DNA of 64,000 bases. Source: Mikania micrantha (lineage: Eukaryota; Streptophyta; Magnoliopsida; Asterales; Asteraceae). The position numbers and the translations under genes were made by a program. Positions 22,647-33,326 of the stretch are shown here, in pieces (the first letter of the stretch is position 1; each line of letters opens with the position of its first letter). The notes beneath the pieces were generated by a model. That model saw only the letters and a list, made by a program, of their open reading frames with translations, ran no database searches and had not been told where the DNA came from. The DNA lies in the NCBI GenBank assembly GCA_009363875.1, contig CM018681.1, positions 44,889,510 through 44,953,509 of the forward strand, in the 5' to 3' direction.

Positions 22647-24382
22647 ATGGAGATACGGTCTTTTCTAGGACTAGCGGGTTATTATAGAAGATTTATTTTA
22701 AAATTTTGTAAGATAGCTTTGCCACTCACTAAGTTAACTCAGAAAAGTGAGCCGTTTGTTTGGGAGAAACAAGAAGATGCTTTCCAGACATTGAAACAGA
22801 AGTTATGTGATGCTACAATCTTATCTCTCCTAGACGGTACAGGCGATTTTGTAGTATATTGTGACGCTTCCCATCAGGGACTCGGTTGTGTATTAATGCA
22901 ACGAGAAAAAGTTATCCCGTACGCAACAAGCCAGTTGAAGATTCATGAGAAGAACTACACAACTCATGATCTAGAACTGGGAGCAGTACTTTTCGCATTG
23001 AAAATTTGGAGACATTACTTGTATGGCACTAAGTGTACCATTTTCACTGATCACAAAAGTCTACAGTATATCTTTGACCAGAAGGAACTCAACATGCGAC
23101 AGCGTCGTTGGGTTGAACTTCTGAATGATTATGACTGTGTGATCAAGTACCATTCGGGCAAGGCAAATGTTGTAGCAGATGCCCTAAGCCGGAAGGAACG
23201 GGTCAAATCCATGTGCGTAAGAGCAATGGGAATGACGGTACAAACAAGTCTACGTGACAAGATTGTTCAAGCTCAACAGGAATCATTGGAACGAGGCAAT
23301 CCGAAGAAAGAACTTGATTGTGATGCTCCAATCTTATCTCTCCTAGGCGGTACAGGAGATTTTGTAGTATATTGTGACGCTTCCCATCAGGGACTCGGTT
23401 GTGTATTAATGCAACGAGAAAAAGTTATCCCGTACGCAACAAGCCAGTTGAAGATTCATGAGAAGAACTACACAACTCATGATCTAGAACTGGGAGCAGT
23501 AGTTTTCGCATTGAAAATTTGGAGACATTACTTGTATGGCACTAAGTGTACCATTTTCACTGATCACAAAAGTCTACAGTATATCTTTGACCAGAAGGAA
23601 CTCAACATGCGACAGCGTCGTTGGGTTGAACTTCTGAATGATTATGACTGTGTGATCAAGTACCATTCGGGCAAGGCAAATGTTGTAGCAGATGCCCTCA
23701 GTCGGAAGGAACGGGTCAAATCCATGCGCGTAAGAGCAATGGGAATGACGGTACAAACAAGTCTACGTGACAAGATTGTTCAAGCTCAACAGGAATCAGT
23801 GGAACGAGGCAATCCGAAGAAAGAACTTGATTGTGATGCTCCAATCTTATCTCTCCTAGGCGGTACAGGAGATTTTGTAGTATATTGTGACGCTTCCCAT
23901 CAGGGACTCGGTTGTGTATTAATGCAACGAGAAAAAGTTATCCCGTACGCAACAAGCCAGTTGAAGATTCATGAGAAGAACTACACAACTCATGATCTAG
24001 AACTGGGAGCAGTAGTTTTCGCATTGAAAATTTGGAGACATTACTTGTATGGCACTAAGTGTACCATTTTCACTGATCACAAAAGTCTACAGCATATCTT
24101 TGACCAGAAGGAACTCAATATGCGACAGCGTCGTTGGGTTGAACTTCTGAATGATTATGACTGTGTGATCAAGTACCATTCGGGCAAGGCAAATGTTGTA
24201 GCAGATGCCCTCAGTCGGAAGGAACGGGTCAAATCCATGCGCGTAAGAGCAATGGGAATGACGGTACAAACAAGTCTACGTGACAAGATTGTTCAAGCTC
24301 AACAGGAATTAGTGGAACGAGGCAATCCTAAGAAAGAACTTGATTGTGGAGCAGAAAGACAGTTCGAAATGAAAGCTGATGG
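22647..24382 (+). pseudogene. pol: GYP2 RNase H, triplicated in one open frame
   Basis: After the end of RT (FLGLAGYYRRFI) the Ty3-type RNase H is present three times in direct tandem. Each unit keeps the catalytic acidic residues in context: CDASHQGLGCVL, THDLELGAV, FTDHKSLQ, and VVADALSRK. The frame stays open from 22647 into the GYP3 LTR, although the element is broken on both sides. No retroelement family is known to me to use three RNase H domains, so I read this as a chance expansion of a dead copy. The normal continuation (integrase N-terminus) is lost; integrase resumes at 34631. Confidence 0.9.
22809..24347 (+). repeat. Three tandem 513-bp units (RNase H)
   Basis: Units start at 22809, 23322 and 23835. 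The period of 513 bp equals 171 codons. Units 2 and 3 differ at only about five sites by eye; unit 1 differs from them at a few more. This fits one duplication followed by a second of the newer unit, or unequal exchange. Confidence 0.96.
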
Positions 24383-27147
24383 TGTGACAATCCGACTTTT
24401 CAGATTAACTTCATTAACTGAGAAGAGTGAGATCGCAGGCCCAACAGGATAAATTAGGTTCAATGGAAACAAGGAAGGCCCACTGAAGCCCAGATAGGCC
24501 CACTAAGGCCAAAGAAGGTCCAAGGTAGGCCCATTGAGATCTAGGAAGCCCAGTTACGAAATCAAGGCCCAATAAGGCCCAGTAAGGCCAATGAAGGTCC
24601 AATAGGCTCAAGGTAGGCCCTATGAGTTCAAAATTGGCCCAATTGTATTTAAGAAGCGCAATTGGGTTAATTTAGTCAGAAATGTTCTAATTGGCTTAAT
24701 TGGTGAGAATCCGGCAATTTGCGGTTAACTTCGTTAATCAGAAAATAACCGAAATGATGTGAAATCATTTAAAATCAAACTAGAGGATGGTAATTGAGCA
24801 AAAGCGGCCTTAGAATGTTAAAAACTTTAAGGATTAAGATTTCAAATCAAGAAAAGTTCCAATTTTGACTTTTTAAGTCAAAATTCGATTAAGGTGCAAT
24901 CAAAGGTTTAAATTCGTATTAAATTGAGGATAGTAACTGAATTAATCATATTAGTGACTCATTATGATGATGATTAAACCTTAATATCGGTTATTGGAAG
25001 CTTAAGGTCTTGCATTAAACTTCCATTAAGTTTAATAGTAGAAACCGTTTTGAATCATTATCAAAATCCCATATTCCAATCATAATTCGCGGAATTGAAA
25101 TCTCAAGATCTCTATTCGGCACTTTCAGAATACATTCCATATCTCAATTTCGTCGTAGCAACTGTGGATCGAAGAAACCCATCGGAGGTCGACCGGAACT
25201 CCACCACAATTAGAAGTACATCAATTAGATATCAAATAAGGTATGTAATCACTACAACACATTCTAAAATGGCCGATTAAGGTTAAACATAAGTCAATTT
25301 GGATTTATAACAACGAATTAATAGCATTTGATTTCTAGGGTTCTTAATATGATCCAGTTTGGGGATTTCGATCGGGATGAGTATAAAAATGAAATTAAAT
25401 AGTACCATTAACTTCAGAAACCTCCGAATAAGCTAAACAATGTTTCAATTTCATAATGCTATAACGAATTGTATAAATTCGATTAATAGGGTTCCTAGAC
25501 AAATCGGTTTTGGGGGATATGATCCAATTGTGTATGATATTCAAATTAAGTAATTCAGACAACTTCGAAAATGTTAGTTAAAGGAAAACAATATGAAGTT
25601 TGAGCAAAAGATGATCGAATTTGATGATTTGGTATTAGGGAATAATCGGTTAAGTTTCGAAATTGATTAGGATGAAAAAGTCATACGTTCTTGATGATTA
25701 TGATCAATTGATAACACCTATATAATCGATTTGGACAATAGAAGTAAAGCCCTAAGGTTTTGTGCTCAATCGAATTCGAATTGGAGACCAATTGGAGGTT
25801 AAAGTTTCGGCTATATTATCAAAGGGAATTTGGACTGAAAGGGAAGTTAAAAGAATTAATTCTGGTATCATGTTGCGAAACCCTAGCGGGCTGAGATGGT
25901 AGAAGCTGTGTGTTTGGTGTTGAGGGTCGCGGGTTCGAGTCCCGGCCCAACCGGTTTTTGGGTTTTTATGCTAATTTAGTATTTCAACCATATTTTATTC
26001 GTTCTAACTCCGTTTTAATCCGTTCGAGTTGCGTTGGAACCGTAACGAGAATACGAACGCATTAGAATGATAAAATTCATATTTTAATCCGAACACGAAA
26101 TCGCGTATAATTACGATTAATTGAATAAAATCAAATACGATTTTATTTAATCGATTTCAAAAGCACGCGTACTTCCATATGCACAATTCCCATACTCTAA
26201 CATACGTATGTTGATACGTATGTGATTTCAAGCACAAAACGACAATCCGAATAACTTTAGGTTATTGTTTAAATCACAGATTCTTCGTAGAGGATTTCTA
26301 CGCAAGTTCACACGTATTTGATCATTCTGCTATCATCAAAGGTGCGTACACGGCCCCTTTCTTATTTTAAACTGTTTTGGGGGAGAAAACATGTGCAACA
26401 AACTGATTTTTAGATACATATCACTTGCATGAGTTATCTGTTTACATTATGTGAAAACATATCAAATTGAAAGTCCTTACACACCTCGAACCGTTTAGTT
26501 TGCTGTAATGCAAAGCGTGGTAGTTGGAAATAGATCTATTAGGTTTGACAAACCTCACCTGGTAGATGGGATCTACGCAGGTGTTTGACTGACCAAAACA
26601 CATTTTTACTATTGTTGTGATAGACAATAGTGGCAAGGCGAAAACATGCTATAGCATGGCAACTAGTCAGCTTCGGTGTCGAACACGTATGTAAATAGTT
26701 TATATGACTAGCTATCATGACTGTGCATTTGTGATTATGTTATCTACAACTTATTATTCAAACTGATGTTTTGAACACTGTGATTATTTAAAACCTGTGT
26801 TATGCACCAACCTTTGTGTTGACTTGATTTGCATGTTTTCTCAGGACGCTAAGGCGCGCGTAACAGCTGGCATGGACTAGGAAGATAGAGTCTCATGCAT
26901 TATAAACACTTTGAACATTTGAATTTGATTATTTCAGTATTTTGATTTGTAATGTTTTACTTATCAACTGTTATTTGGTTTTGAAACGCTTCCGCAACTT
27001 TTTGTAAACTCTGAATGTTATGTTTTAAAGACCAACGTATGTTTTGAAATTCATATAGAGGTCTTCGCTATGTCTAATGATCTGAGATCCTGGTTTGTCA
27101 CGTTCCCAAACGGTATGATTCCGTTAGTTGAAATTGGGGGTGTGACA
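24383..27147 (+). repeat. GYP3 5' LTR, 2765 bp
   Basis: Begins TGTGACAATCC and ends GGGGTGTGACA before the PBS. The first 270 bases hold about a dozen AGGCCCA/GGCCCAnT words, matching the plant 'site II' (TGGGCY) promoter element bound by TCP factors. A tRNA-like unit lies at 25881-25960. A TATA candidate is not obvious. There is no gene here. Confidence 0.93.
25881..25960 (+). other. tRNA-like sequence with A box, B box and T-run in the GYP3 LTR
   Basis: GGGCTGAGATGG (25889-25900) matches the pol III A box at all but one base. GGTTCGAGTCC (25933-25943) is a perfect B box. TTTTT at 25956-25960 is a pol III terminator. The D stem (GCT/AGC) and T arm fold, but the anticodon and acceptor stems do not, so it is a tRNA pseudogene or SINE head rather than a working tRNA. 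The truncated 3' LTR ends before this point, so there is no second copy to compare. Confidence 0.55.
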
Positions 27148-27150
27148 GAT

Positions 27151-27163
27151 TGGTATCAGAGCC
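27151..27163 (+). promoter_or_regulatory. GYP3 primer binding site
   Basis: TGGTATCAGAGCC three bases after the LTR end, the initiator tRNA-Met type. Confidence 0.94.
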
Positions 27164-27330
27164 ATTGGTTATAGCGAACTAGGTTTGCATTTGTAGGCCT
27201 AGACTATGACTGTTAGACATTAGACACATCTGTTAATACGTATTGCTTAGAAATTACATATGACACTATGTAATTGACTTGTTTACGTATTCCAGGGCAC
27301 TGTACTTACATATGGTATTATGTAACAGGC

Positions 27331-28005
27331 ATGGCTTCATCATCAGTCCCGTATATTATCATTGATGATTCCGAGGACGAGGAGCCGATAGTTCCGGCAC
27401 CACCATCATCACCACCACCACCTATTCCATCACCTCCACCGTATGAGATGGATGACTCCGATCCAGAGGAGGATCCGGAGGAAGACCCAGAGGAGGATCC
27501 GGAGGAGGATCCAGACGAGGATCTAGACGAGGATCCAGACGAGGATCCCGACGAGGATCCAGAGGAGGACCCGGATGAGGATCCGGCGGAGGAGGAGGAG
27601 GGCACTCAGCAGATTCCTGCTGAGGGACCTTCCACACACCCACCACCAGCACTAGATGCTCCTGAGCCTAAGAGGCAAAGGACGGACGCGGAGGAGATCG
27701 CCAAGTTGCGCGAGGACTTGGATGAGACAGAAGACAAGCTTATACAGAGATCTCAGGAGTTATGGGATGCCATTGAGAGGCAAGATGAACTTGCCCATCT
27801 AGTTCATGACATGCGGGATGAGATGGTGAACATGATTGGTCGTCTCGACGCTGCAGAGAACCGAGCTTTGTTCTTGGAAGGTAGAGTAGAAGCCTTGGAG
27901 GATTTGGTGGCCTCTAAGAATGAGGAGGAGGATGAGGAGGAAGAAGGGGAGGAACCAGCACTAGTTGCTGAGTCCGATCCTGAATCCACCGTTGAGGACG
28001 ATTGA
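27331..28005 (+). CDS. GYP3 ORF1: acidic, coiled-coil protein upstream of gag
   Basis: 224 codons from ATG 27331 (MASSSVPYIIIDDSEDEE); upstream in-frame codons are possible but lie closer to the leader. Parts: a proline-rich stretch (residues about 25-45), a strongly acidic repeat of DPEEDP/DPDEDP type (about 48-90, DNA period near 12 bases), a basic KRQRT patch, then a long coiled coil (about 125-200, heptads around LREDLDETEDKL and LFLEGRVEALEDL), and an acidic end. Similar stretches form the N-terminus of gag in gypsy polyproteins of Asteraceae as I recall them, so this may be a gag extension encoded separately or joined by splicing. The frame is intact, in line with the young LTRs. Confidence 0.75.
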   Translation: MASSSVPYIIIDDSEDEEPIVPAPPSSPPPPIPSPPPYEMDDSDPEEDPEEDPEEDPEEDPDEDLDEDPDEDPDEDPEEDPDEDPAEEEEGTQQIPAEGPSTHPPPALDAPEPKRQRTDAEEIAKLREDLDETEDKLIQRSQELWDAIERQDELAHLVHDMRDEMVNMIGRLDAAENRALFLEGRVEALEDLVASKNEEEDEEEEGEEPALVAESDPESTVEDD

Positions 28006-28253
28006 TTGTTTTCATTTCTTTCTTGTTTTATTTAAACTTATTTGGAACGGGTTGTGTTCCTACATTAGTAGTTTGAAATTTTGTATTTCATTTCAAAAGT
28101 ATTGTACTCAAAGAAAGTTTCTATCTATTAAAGAGTTATCTTTTATTTTCAACAACTGTGTTGGCTTATATTACATGTTGTGTTTGTTGTTTTACTTACA
28201 CATGTCACATTAGATTTTGACTTCGTGCTAACACTTCTTGTAAATAGGAACTA
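28006..28253 (+). other. GYP3 ORF1-gag spacer with possible splice acceptor
   Basis: 248 non-coding bases. Near its end 'gctaac' (28227-28232) followed 16 bases later by TAG|GA (28245-28247) could act as branchpoint and acceptor, which would allow ORF1 and gag to be joined in frame. No donor was fixed. This is suggestive only. Confidence 0.4.
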
Positions 28254-31200
28254 GTGGCTGAGGGAAATGTTCATATGACTGTTGCTGAGCTCAACGAGCT
28301 AATCAACAACAGAGTTGCAGAGGCAATCGCACAGTATGCTCAGACTCACAACACAGGGCCACAGGGTCCAGCTGGGGGATTGATTAACCCACAAGTCTGC
28401 ACGTTCAAGATGTTCTTGGACTGCAAACCTCACAATTTCAAAGGGTCGGAGGGGGCCATTGGACTCCTTCGGTGGATTGAAAAGGCTGAGTCTGTATTCG
28501 AAATGTGCAACTGCCCTAACGAAAGCAAGGTGAAATTTGCTACGGGAACATTGGAGGGTCCAGCATTAACCTGGTGGAACTCGAATGTTCAGACTCTGGG
28601 ATTGGGGGAGGCAAATGCCTTAACCTGGGATGATTTCAAAACCTTACTGCGAGAGGAGTACTGTCCTCGCAGTGAAATGCAGAAGTTGGAAGAAGAATAT
28701 TGGCACCTCAAGATGGAGGGGTCAAACATTGAAGAGTATACAACCAGGTCACACGAGTTGGCCAGACTGCTACCACACATGGCTACTCCAGTCAGTAAGT
28801 GGATCGAAAGGTACATTGGAGGACTAGTGCCTCAGATTCAGGGGATGGTTACTTCAGCAAATCCCACCACCATCCAACAAGCTGTTCGTCTAGCACATCA
28901 GCTTACTGATCAGGCAGTGTTGCAGGGGACTCTGCCTAAGCGAACATCTGCTACCAAGGTGGGAGACCATAAGAGAAAGTGGGAGAGTAACAACTTCAAG
29001 GGTAACAACCAACAGCAGAACAGGAAACAGGACTCAAACAAGTCCTATCATAATTCCAGCAGTGGTCAGCAATCATCATCATCGGGGGGCTATATTGGTA
29101 AGCACCCCAAGTGCAACAAATGTGGTTATCATCATGCGGGTAACCAGTGTGACAGAGCTAAGTGCCAGAGGTGTGGCAAGATTGGGCATGCGGCTAAGGA
29201 TTGTCGCGGGGAGCTACAGAACAACAACAACCAGAACAATAACCAGAATAACGCTCAGAAGGGTTGTTTTGAGTGTGGCAAAATGGGACATTTTAAGAAG
29301 GATTGCCCACAGCTCAAGAAAGGCGGGGACAATAATGCCAATGGCAATGGAAATGGCAACGGTAGTGGCAATGGCACCAACAACAATAACAACAACAACA
29401 ACGGTGCTAGAGGCAGGGCGTTTGTGATTGGAGGACGTCAAGCGCGGGAGGATCCCAACATTGTCACGGGTACGTTCCTCTTAAATAATCACTATGCCTC
29501 TATGTTATTTGACACTGGTGCCGACCGGAGTTTTGTATCTAGTTCACTTGCTAAGTCACTAGATGTTAGTCCCACTGCCTTAGATAGTCCCTACACTGTG
29601 GAATTAGCTGATGGTAAGTTGATTGTAGTAGAAAACATTTATAAGGGATGTATCCTTGATTTGATGGGTCAGACATTAGAGATTGATCTGATGCCTATTG
29701 CCTTAGGCAGTTTTGATGTAGTGATTGGCATGGACTGGTTGTCCAAGAACCAGGCTGAAATTATATGCCATGAAAAGATTGTTCGCATACCTCTTCCGCA
29801 GGGAGAGACATTATATGTACAAGGCGAGAAGAGCAGTACGCCACTGCGTCTCATATCTTGTATGAAAGCACACAAATGTCTGCGGAAGGGTCATACGGCG
29901 GTTATAGCACTTATAACTGAAAAGCCGGTAACTGAGAAGAAGATTGAAGATATACCAATAGTTTGTGAATTTCCAGAGGTGTTTCCAGAAGACTTGCCGG
30001 GATTACCGCCTGTCAGACAGGTGGAATTCCGAATCGACCTTACACCAGATGCAGCACCGATAGCTAGGGCGCCTTATCGACTTGCACCGTCAGAGATGCA
30101 AGAGTTATCTACACAATTGCAAGAGTTGTTGGATAAGGGTTTCATACGACCTAGTTTTTCACCGTGGGGAGCTCCAGTATTGTTTGTCAAGAAGAAGGAC
30201 GGGACTTTCCGTATGTGTATCGATTACCGGGAATTGAATAAGGTTACTATCAAGAACCGGTATCCGTTACCCAGGATTGACGATCTGTTCGATCAGTTAC
30301 AAGGTTCGAGTTATTACTCGAAGATTGATCTCAGGTCGGGTTATCATCAACTAAGAGTCCAGGAGGAAGATATTCCGAAGACAGCATTCAGGACACGATA
30401 TGGCCATTATGAGTTTTTGGTCATGCCATTTGGGTTGACAAACGCTCCAGCTGTATTCATGGATCTCATGAATCGTGTTTGTAAACCTTATCTTGATAAG
30501 TTTGTCATAGTTTTCATCGATGACATTCTCATCTATTCAAAATCTAAGGAGGAACACGCTGAACATCTTCGACTATTATTGGAATTATTGAAACAAGAAC
30601 AACTGTACGCTAAGTTCTCGAAATGTGATTTCTGGATGCGAGAAGTACAGTTCTTGGGTCATATAATTAATGAAAAGGGTATACATGTTGATCCAGCGAA
30701 GATTGAAGCGATTAAGAATTGGGAAGCGCCAAAGACCCCTACCGAGGTACGACAATTTCTTGGTTTGGCGGGTTATTACCGACGATTCATTGAGGGTTTC
30801 TCAAAGATCGCTCAACCACTTACAGCTCTGACGCACAAGGGAACAAAGTATAACTGGACGGATAAACAGGAAGCTGCATTCCAGTTATTGAAACTGAAGC
30901 TTTGCAGCGCACCGATTCTGTCCTTACCGGAAGGAACGGAAGACTTTGCAGTATATTGTGACGCATCTGGACAGGGTTTGGGATGTGTATTGATGCAACG
31001 GGATAAAGTGATCGCTTATGCTTCCAGACAACTAAGAACACACGAAAAGAATTACACTACTCATGACTTGGAGTTAGGAGCAGTGGTTTTTGCTTTAAAG
31101 ATTTGGAGGCATTATTTGTATGGAACTAAGTGTACTATTTATACTGATCATAAGAGTTTGCAACATATCTTTGATCAGAAGGAGCTTAACATGAGGCAAC

Positions 31201-31625
31201 GACGATGGGTTGAGTTGTTGAACGATTATGAGTGTGCGATTAAGTATCACCCGGGAAAGGCTAATGTCGTAGCCGATGCTTTGAGCAGAAAAGATACAAC
31301 GGGAACAAGACGGGTTCGTGCACTTATGATGACAATACATACTGACTTACCTGATAAGGTACGCAGTGCTCAGATTCAGGCTTTGAAAACGGAAAACTTG
31401 GTACAGGAATCTCTACGCGGGATGGAAACACAGTTGGATGTCAAGTCTGATGGAATTCGTTATTTCATTGATAGACTTTGGATACCTTTGTATGGAGGTT
31501 TAAGGGAACTCGTGATGGACGAAGCGCACAAGTCCAGATATTCAGTCCATCCGGGATCAGACAAGATGTACCATGACTTGAAGGCACTGTATTGGTGGCC
31601 TCATATGAAGGCTGATGTACGTTAG
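28254..31625 (+). CDS. gag-pol: GYP3 gag-protease-RT-RNase H-integrase N-terminus
   Basis: An open frame of 1123 codons. It opens at a GTG; the first ATG is at 28275 (after GNVH), and the upstream TAG at 28245 closes the frame. Domains: gag core (ALTWWNSNVQ, near residue 105), three zinc-knuckle-like motifs (CNKCGYHHAGNQC, CQRCGKIGHAAKDC, CFECGKMGHFKKDC, residues about 285-365), protease DTGADRSF (about 420), RT with YRELNK and FIDD (about 755), RNase H with CDASGQG, HDLELGAV, TDHKS and VADALSR (about 900-1025), and the start of integrase (HPGSDKMYHDLKALYWWP). It ends early because a small deletion at about 31617 shifts the frame; the rest of integrase is in the next entry. All catalytic motifs seen are intact. 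Confidence 0.93.
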   Translation: MAEGNVHMTVAELNELINNRVAEAIAQYAQTHNTGPQGPAGGLINPQVCTFKMFLDCKPHNFKGSEGAIGLLRWIEKAESVFEMCNCPNESKVKFATGTLEGPALTWWNSNVQTLGLGEANALTWDDFKTLLREEYCPRSEMQKLEEEYWHLKMEGSNIEEYTTRSHELARLLPHMATPVSKWIERYIGGLVPQIQGMVTSANPTTIQQAVRLAHQLTDQAVLQGTLPKRTSATKVGDHKRKWESNNFKGNNQQQNRKQDSNKSYHNSSSGQQSSSSGGYIGKHPKCNKCGYHHAGNQCDRAKCQRCGKIGHAAKDCRGELQNNNNQNNNQNNAQKGCFECGKMGHFKKDCPQLKKGGDNNANGNGNGNGSGNGTNNNNNNNNGARGRAFVIGGRQAREDPNIVTGTFLLNNHYASMLFDTGADRSFVSSSLAKSLDVSPTALDSPYTVELADGKLIVVENIYKGCILDLMGQTLEIDLMPIALGSFDVVIGMDWLSKNQAEIICHEKIVRIPLPQGETLYVQGEKSSTPLRLISCMKAHKCLRKGHTAVIALITEKPVTEKKIEDIPIVCEFPEVFPEDLPGLPPVRQVEFRIDLTPDAAPIARAPYRLAPSEMQELSTQLQELLDKGFIRPSFSPWGAPVLFVKKKDGTFRMCIDYRELNKVTIKNRYPLPRIDDLFDQLQGSSYYSKIDLRSGYHQLRVQEEDIPKTAFRTRYGHYEFLVMPFGLTNAPAVFMDLMNRVCKPYLDKFVIVFIDDILIYSKSKEEHAEHLRLLLELLKQEQLYAKFSKCDFWMREVQFLGHIINEKGIHVDPAKIEAIKNWEAPKTPTEVRQFLGLAGYYRRFIEGFSKIAQPLTALTHKGTKYNWTDKQEAAFQLLKLKLCSAPILSLPEGTEDFAVYCDASGQGLGCVLMQRDKVIAYASRQLRTHEKNYTTHDLELGAVVFALKIWRHYLYGTKCTIYTDHKSLQHIFDQKELNMRQRRWVELLNDYECAIKYHPGKANVVADALSRKDTTGTRRVRALMMTIHTDLPDKVRSAQIQALKTENLVQESLRGMETQLDVKSDGIRYFIDRLWIPLYGGLRELVMDEAHKSRYSVHPGSDKMYHDLKALYWWPHMKADVR

Positions 31626-32796
31626 CAAATGTTTGACTTGTTCGAAAGTCAAAGTTGAATATCAGAAGCCATCTGGTTTACTGCAACAACCAGAGATACC
31701 GATGTGGAAATGGGAACAGATTTCGATGGATTTTATTACTAAGTTACCCCGTACACCGAGTGGTTGTGATACGATATGGGTAATTGTTGACCGATTAACG
31801 AAATCTGCACACTTCTTAGCAATCAAAGAAACTGATAAGATGGAGAAACTGACTCGCATTTACATCAAGGAAGTAGTAGCACGGCATGGTGTGCCAATCT
31901 CTATCATATCAGATCGGGATGCCCGGTTTACTTCCAATTTTTGGAAATCTCTTCATAAGTCATTGGGGACTCGCTTGGATATGAGTACCGCTTATCACCC
32001 ACAGACCGACGGTCAAAGTGAACGAACGATTCAAACGCTCGAGGATATGTTACGAGCTTGTGTAATTGATTTTGGTGATAGCTGGGAGAATCATTTACCG
32101 TTGGTGGAATTCTCTTACAATAATAGTTATCATACAAGTATTCAAGCAGCACCGTTTGAAGCTTTGTATGGTCGCAAATGTCGTTCACCAGTTTGTTGGG
32201 CTGAAATTGGTGACAGTCAGATAACAGGTCCTGAACTGGTGCACGAAACAACAGAGAAGATAGTTCAAATCCGGAACCGTATGGCAGCGGCTCGGGATCG
32301 CCAGAAGAGTTATGCAGACAAACGTCGCAAGCCGTTGGAATTTCAAGTAGGAGACCGAGTTCTTCTAAAGGTATCACCTTGGAAAGGTGTGATACGATTT
32401 GGCAAGCGCGGGAAGCTTAGTCCACGTTACGTAGGACCTTTTGAGATTCTGAAAAGGATTGGTCCGGTTGCGTACCAACTCAAACTACCGGATGAACTCA
32501 GTGGAGTTCATGATGTGTTTCATGTGTCGAACTTAAAGAAATGTCTTTCTGACGAAACATTGATTGTACCGTTGGAAGAAATACAAGTAGATGAACAGTT
32601 ACGATTCATTGAAGAACCAGCTGAAATCATGGATCGAGAGGTCAAACAACTGAAGCAAAGCAAGATTCCAATAGTCAAAGTCCGATGGAATTCAAGACGT
32701 GGTCCTGAATTCACATGGGAACGGGAAGATCAAATGATGAAGAAATATCCTCATCTATTCAAGACAACTACTGCTAACACTGAGAACGCACGTTAA
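31615..32796 (+). CDS. pol: GYP3 integrase core, GPY/F module and chromodomain-type tail
   Basis: Continues pol in another frame, overlapping the previous ORF by eleven bases. Zinc-finger cysteines CLTC are at residues 6-9. The DDE catalytic core is at about 37 (MDFITKLP), 100 (SDRDARFTS) and 137 (GQSERTIQ). GPY/F module: RYVGPFEILKRIGPVAY. The C-terminal tail (VKVRWNSRRGPEFTWERED) matches the Tekay-type chromodomain remnant thought to steer insertion to heterochromatin. The stop TAA at 32794-32796 shares its last base with a conserved palindrome. The frameshift is the only obvious lesion in this element's pol. Confidence 0.92.
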   Translation: MYVSKCLTCSKVKVEYQKPSGLLQQPEIPMWKWEQISMDFITKLPRTPSGCDTIWVIVDRLTKSAHFLAIKETDKMEKLTRIYIKEVVARHGVPISIISDRDARFTSNFWKSLHKSLGTRLDMSTAYHPQTDGQSERTIQTLEDMLRACVIDFGDSWENHLPLVEFSYNNSYHTSIQAAPFEALYGRKCRSPVCWAEIGDSQITGPELVHETTEKIVQIRNRMAAARDRQKSYADKRRKPLEFQVGDRVLLKVSPWKGVIRFGKRGKLSPRYVGPFEILKRIGPVAYQLKLPDELSGVHDVFHVSNLKKCLSDETLIVPLEEIQVDEQLRFIEEPAEIMDREVKQLKQSKIPIVKVRWNSRRGPEFTWEREDQMMKKYPHLFKTTTANTENAR

Positions 32797-33326
32797 ATTT
32801 CGGGACGAAATTTCCTTCAACAAGGGGATGACGTGATGCTTTCACACATCAACACTGCAAATCTCAAACTGTAAGCACAAACATTTTATTTATTCAATTG
32901 ATTTTGTTACAAACATTTGTGCTACATTACATTCTATATATTTTATGTGCTACATTTCATATGTTACATGTTATGGTAGTACATACACGATATACATGAT
33001 TAGTTACATACATTTTGCTAGGTGCGGGGTTGCATAGTACAAACAGTTATAGACACTCACTATGTGTGAGGTTACACAACACAGTATGATCAAACACAAA
33101 CAGTCACAGTTAGGTGAACTAACTAGTGTACACGCAAAACAGTTACATTGAACAATCACAATTGAGTTGTGATGTTGCAAGCATTAGATTTTGTGTGTGA
33201 GTACACACAAGCACACAGAATGATCAAATCACACTAACACGTATGATTTAAACTCATAAGTAGTTTCCTAACTACTCTTAACACTTGCTAATTTTCGGGA
33301 CGAAAATTCTTTCAACAAGGGGATGA
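32795..33326 (+). promoter_or_regulatory. GYP3 3' untranslated region: two palindrome-PPT blocks
   Basis: AAATTTCGGGACGAAATTT at 32795-32813 followed by 'caacaaggggatga', and a second block at 33290-33326 (AATTTTCGGGACGAAAATT, then 'caacaaggggatga') directly before the LTR. The second run is the working PPT by position. The 460 bases between hold no recognisable gene. The first block may be an older PPT left by a 3'-end rearrangement. Confidence 0.75.

Noticed and set aside
22647..24452. A 601-residue functional gene with three RNase H domains
   Set aside because: The frame ends in the GYP3 LTR and the neighbouring RT and integrase parts are broken; young tandem copies keep a frame open by chance.
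25881..25954. Functional tRNA gene
   Set aside because: The anticodon stem and acceptor stem do not pair; only the promoter boxes and the T and D arms are kept.
27318..27605. Serine-rich minus-strand protein opposite GYP3 ORF1
   Set aside because: It is the antisense of the acidic repeat; the plus strand has the domain logic and position of a gag-linked ORF.
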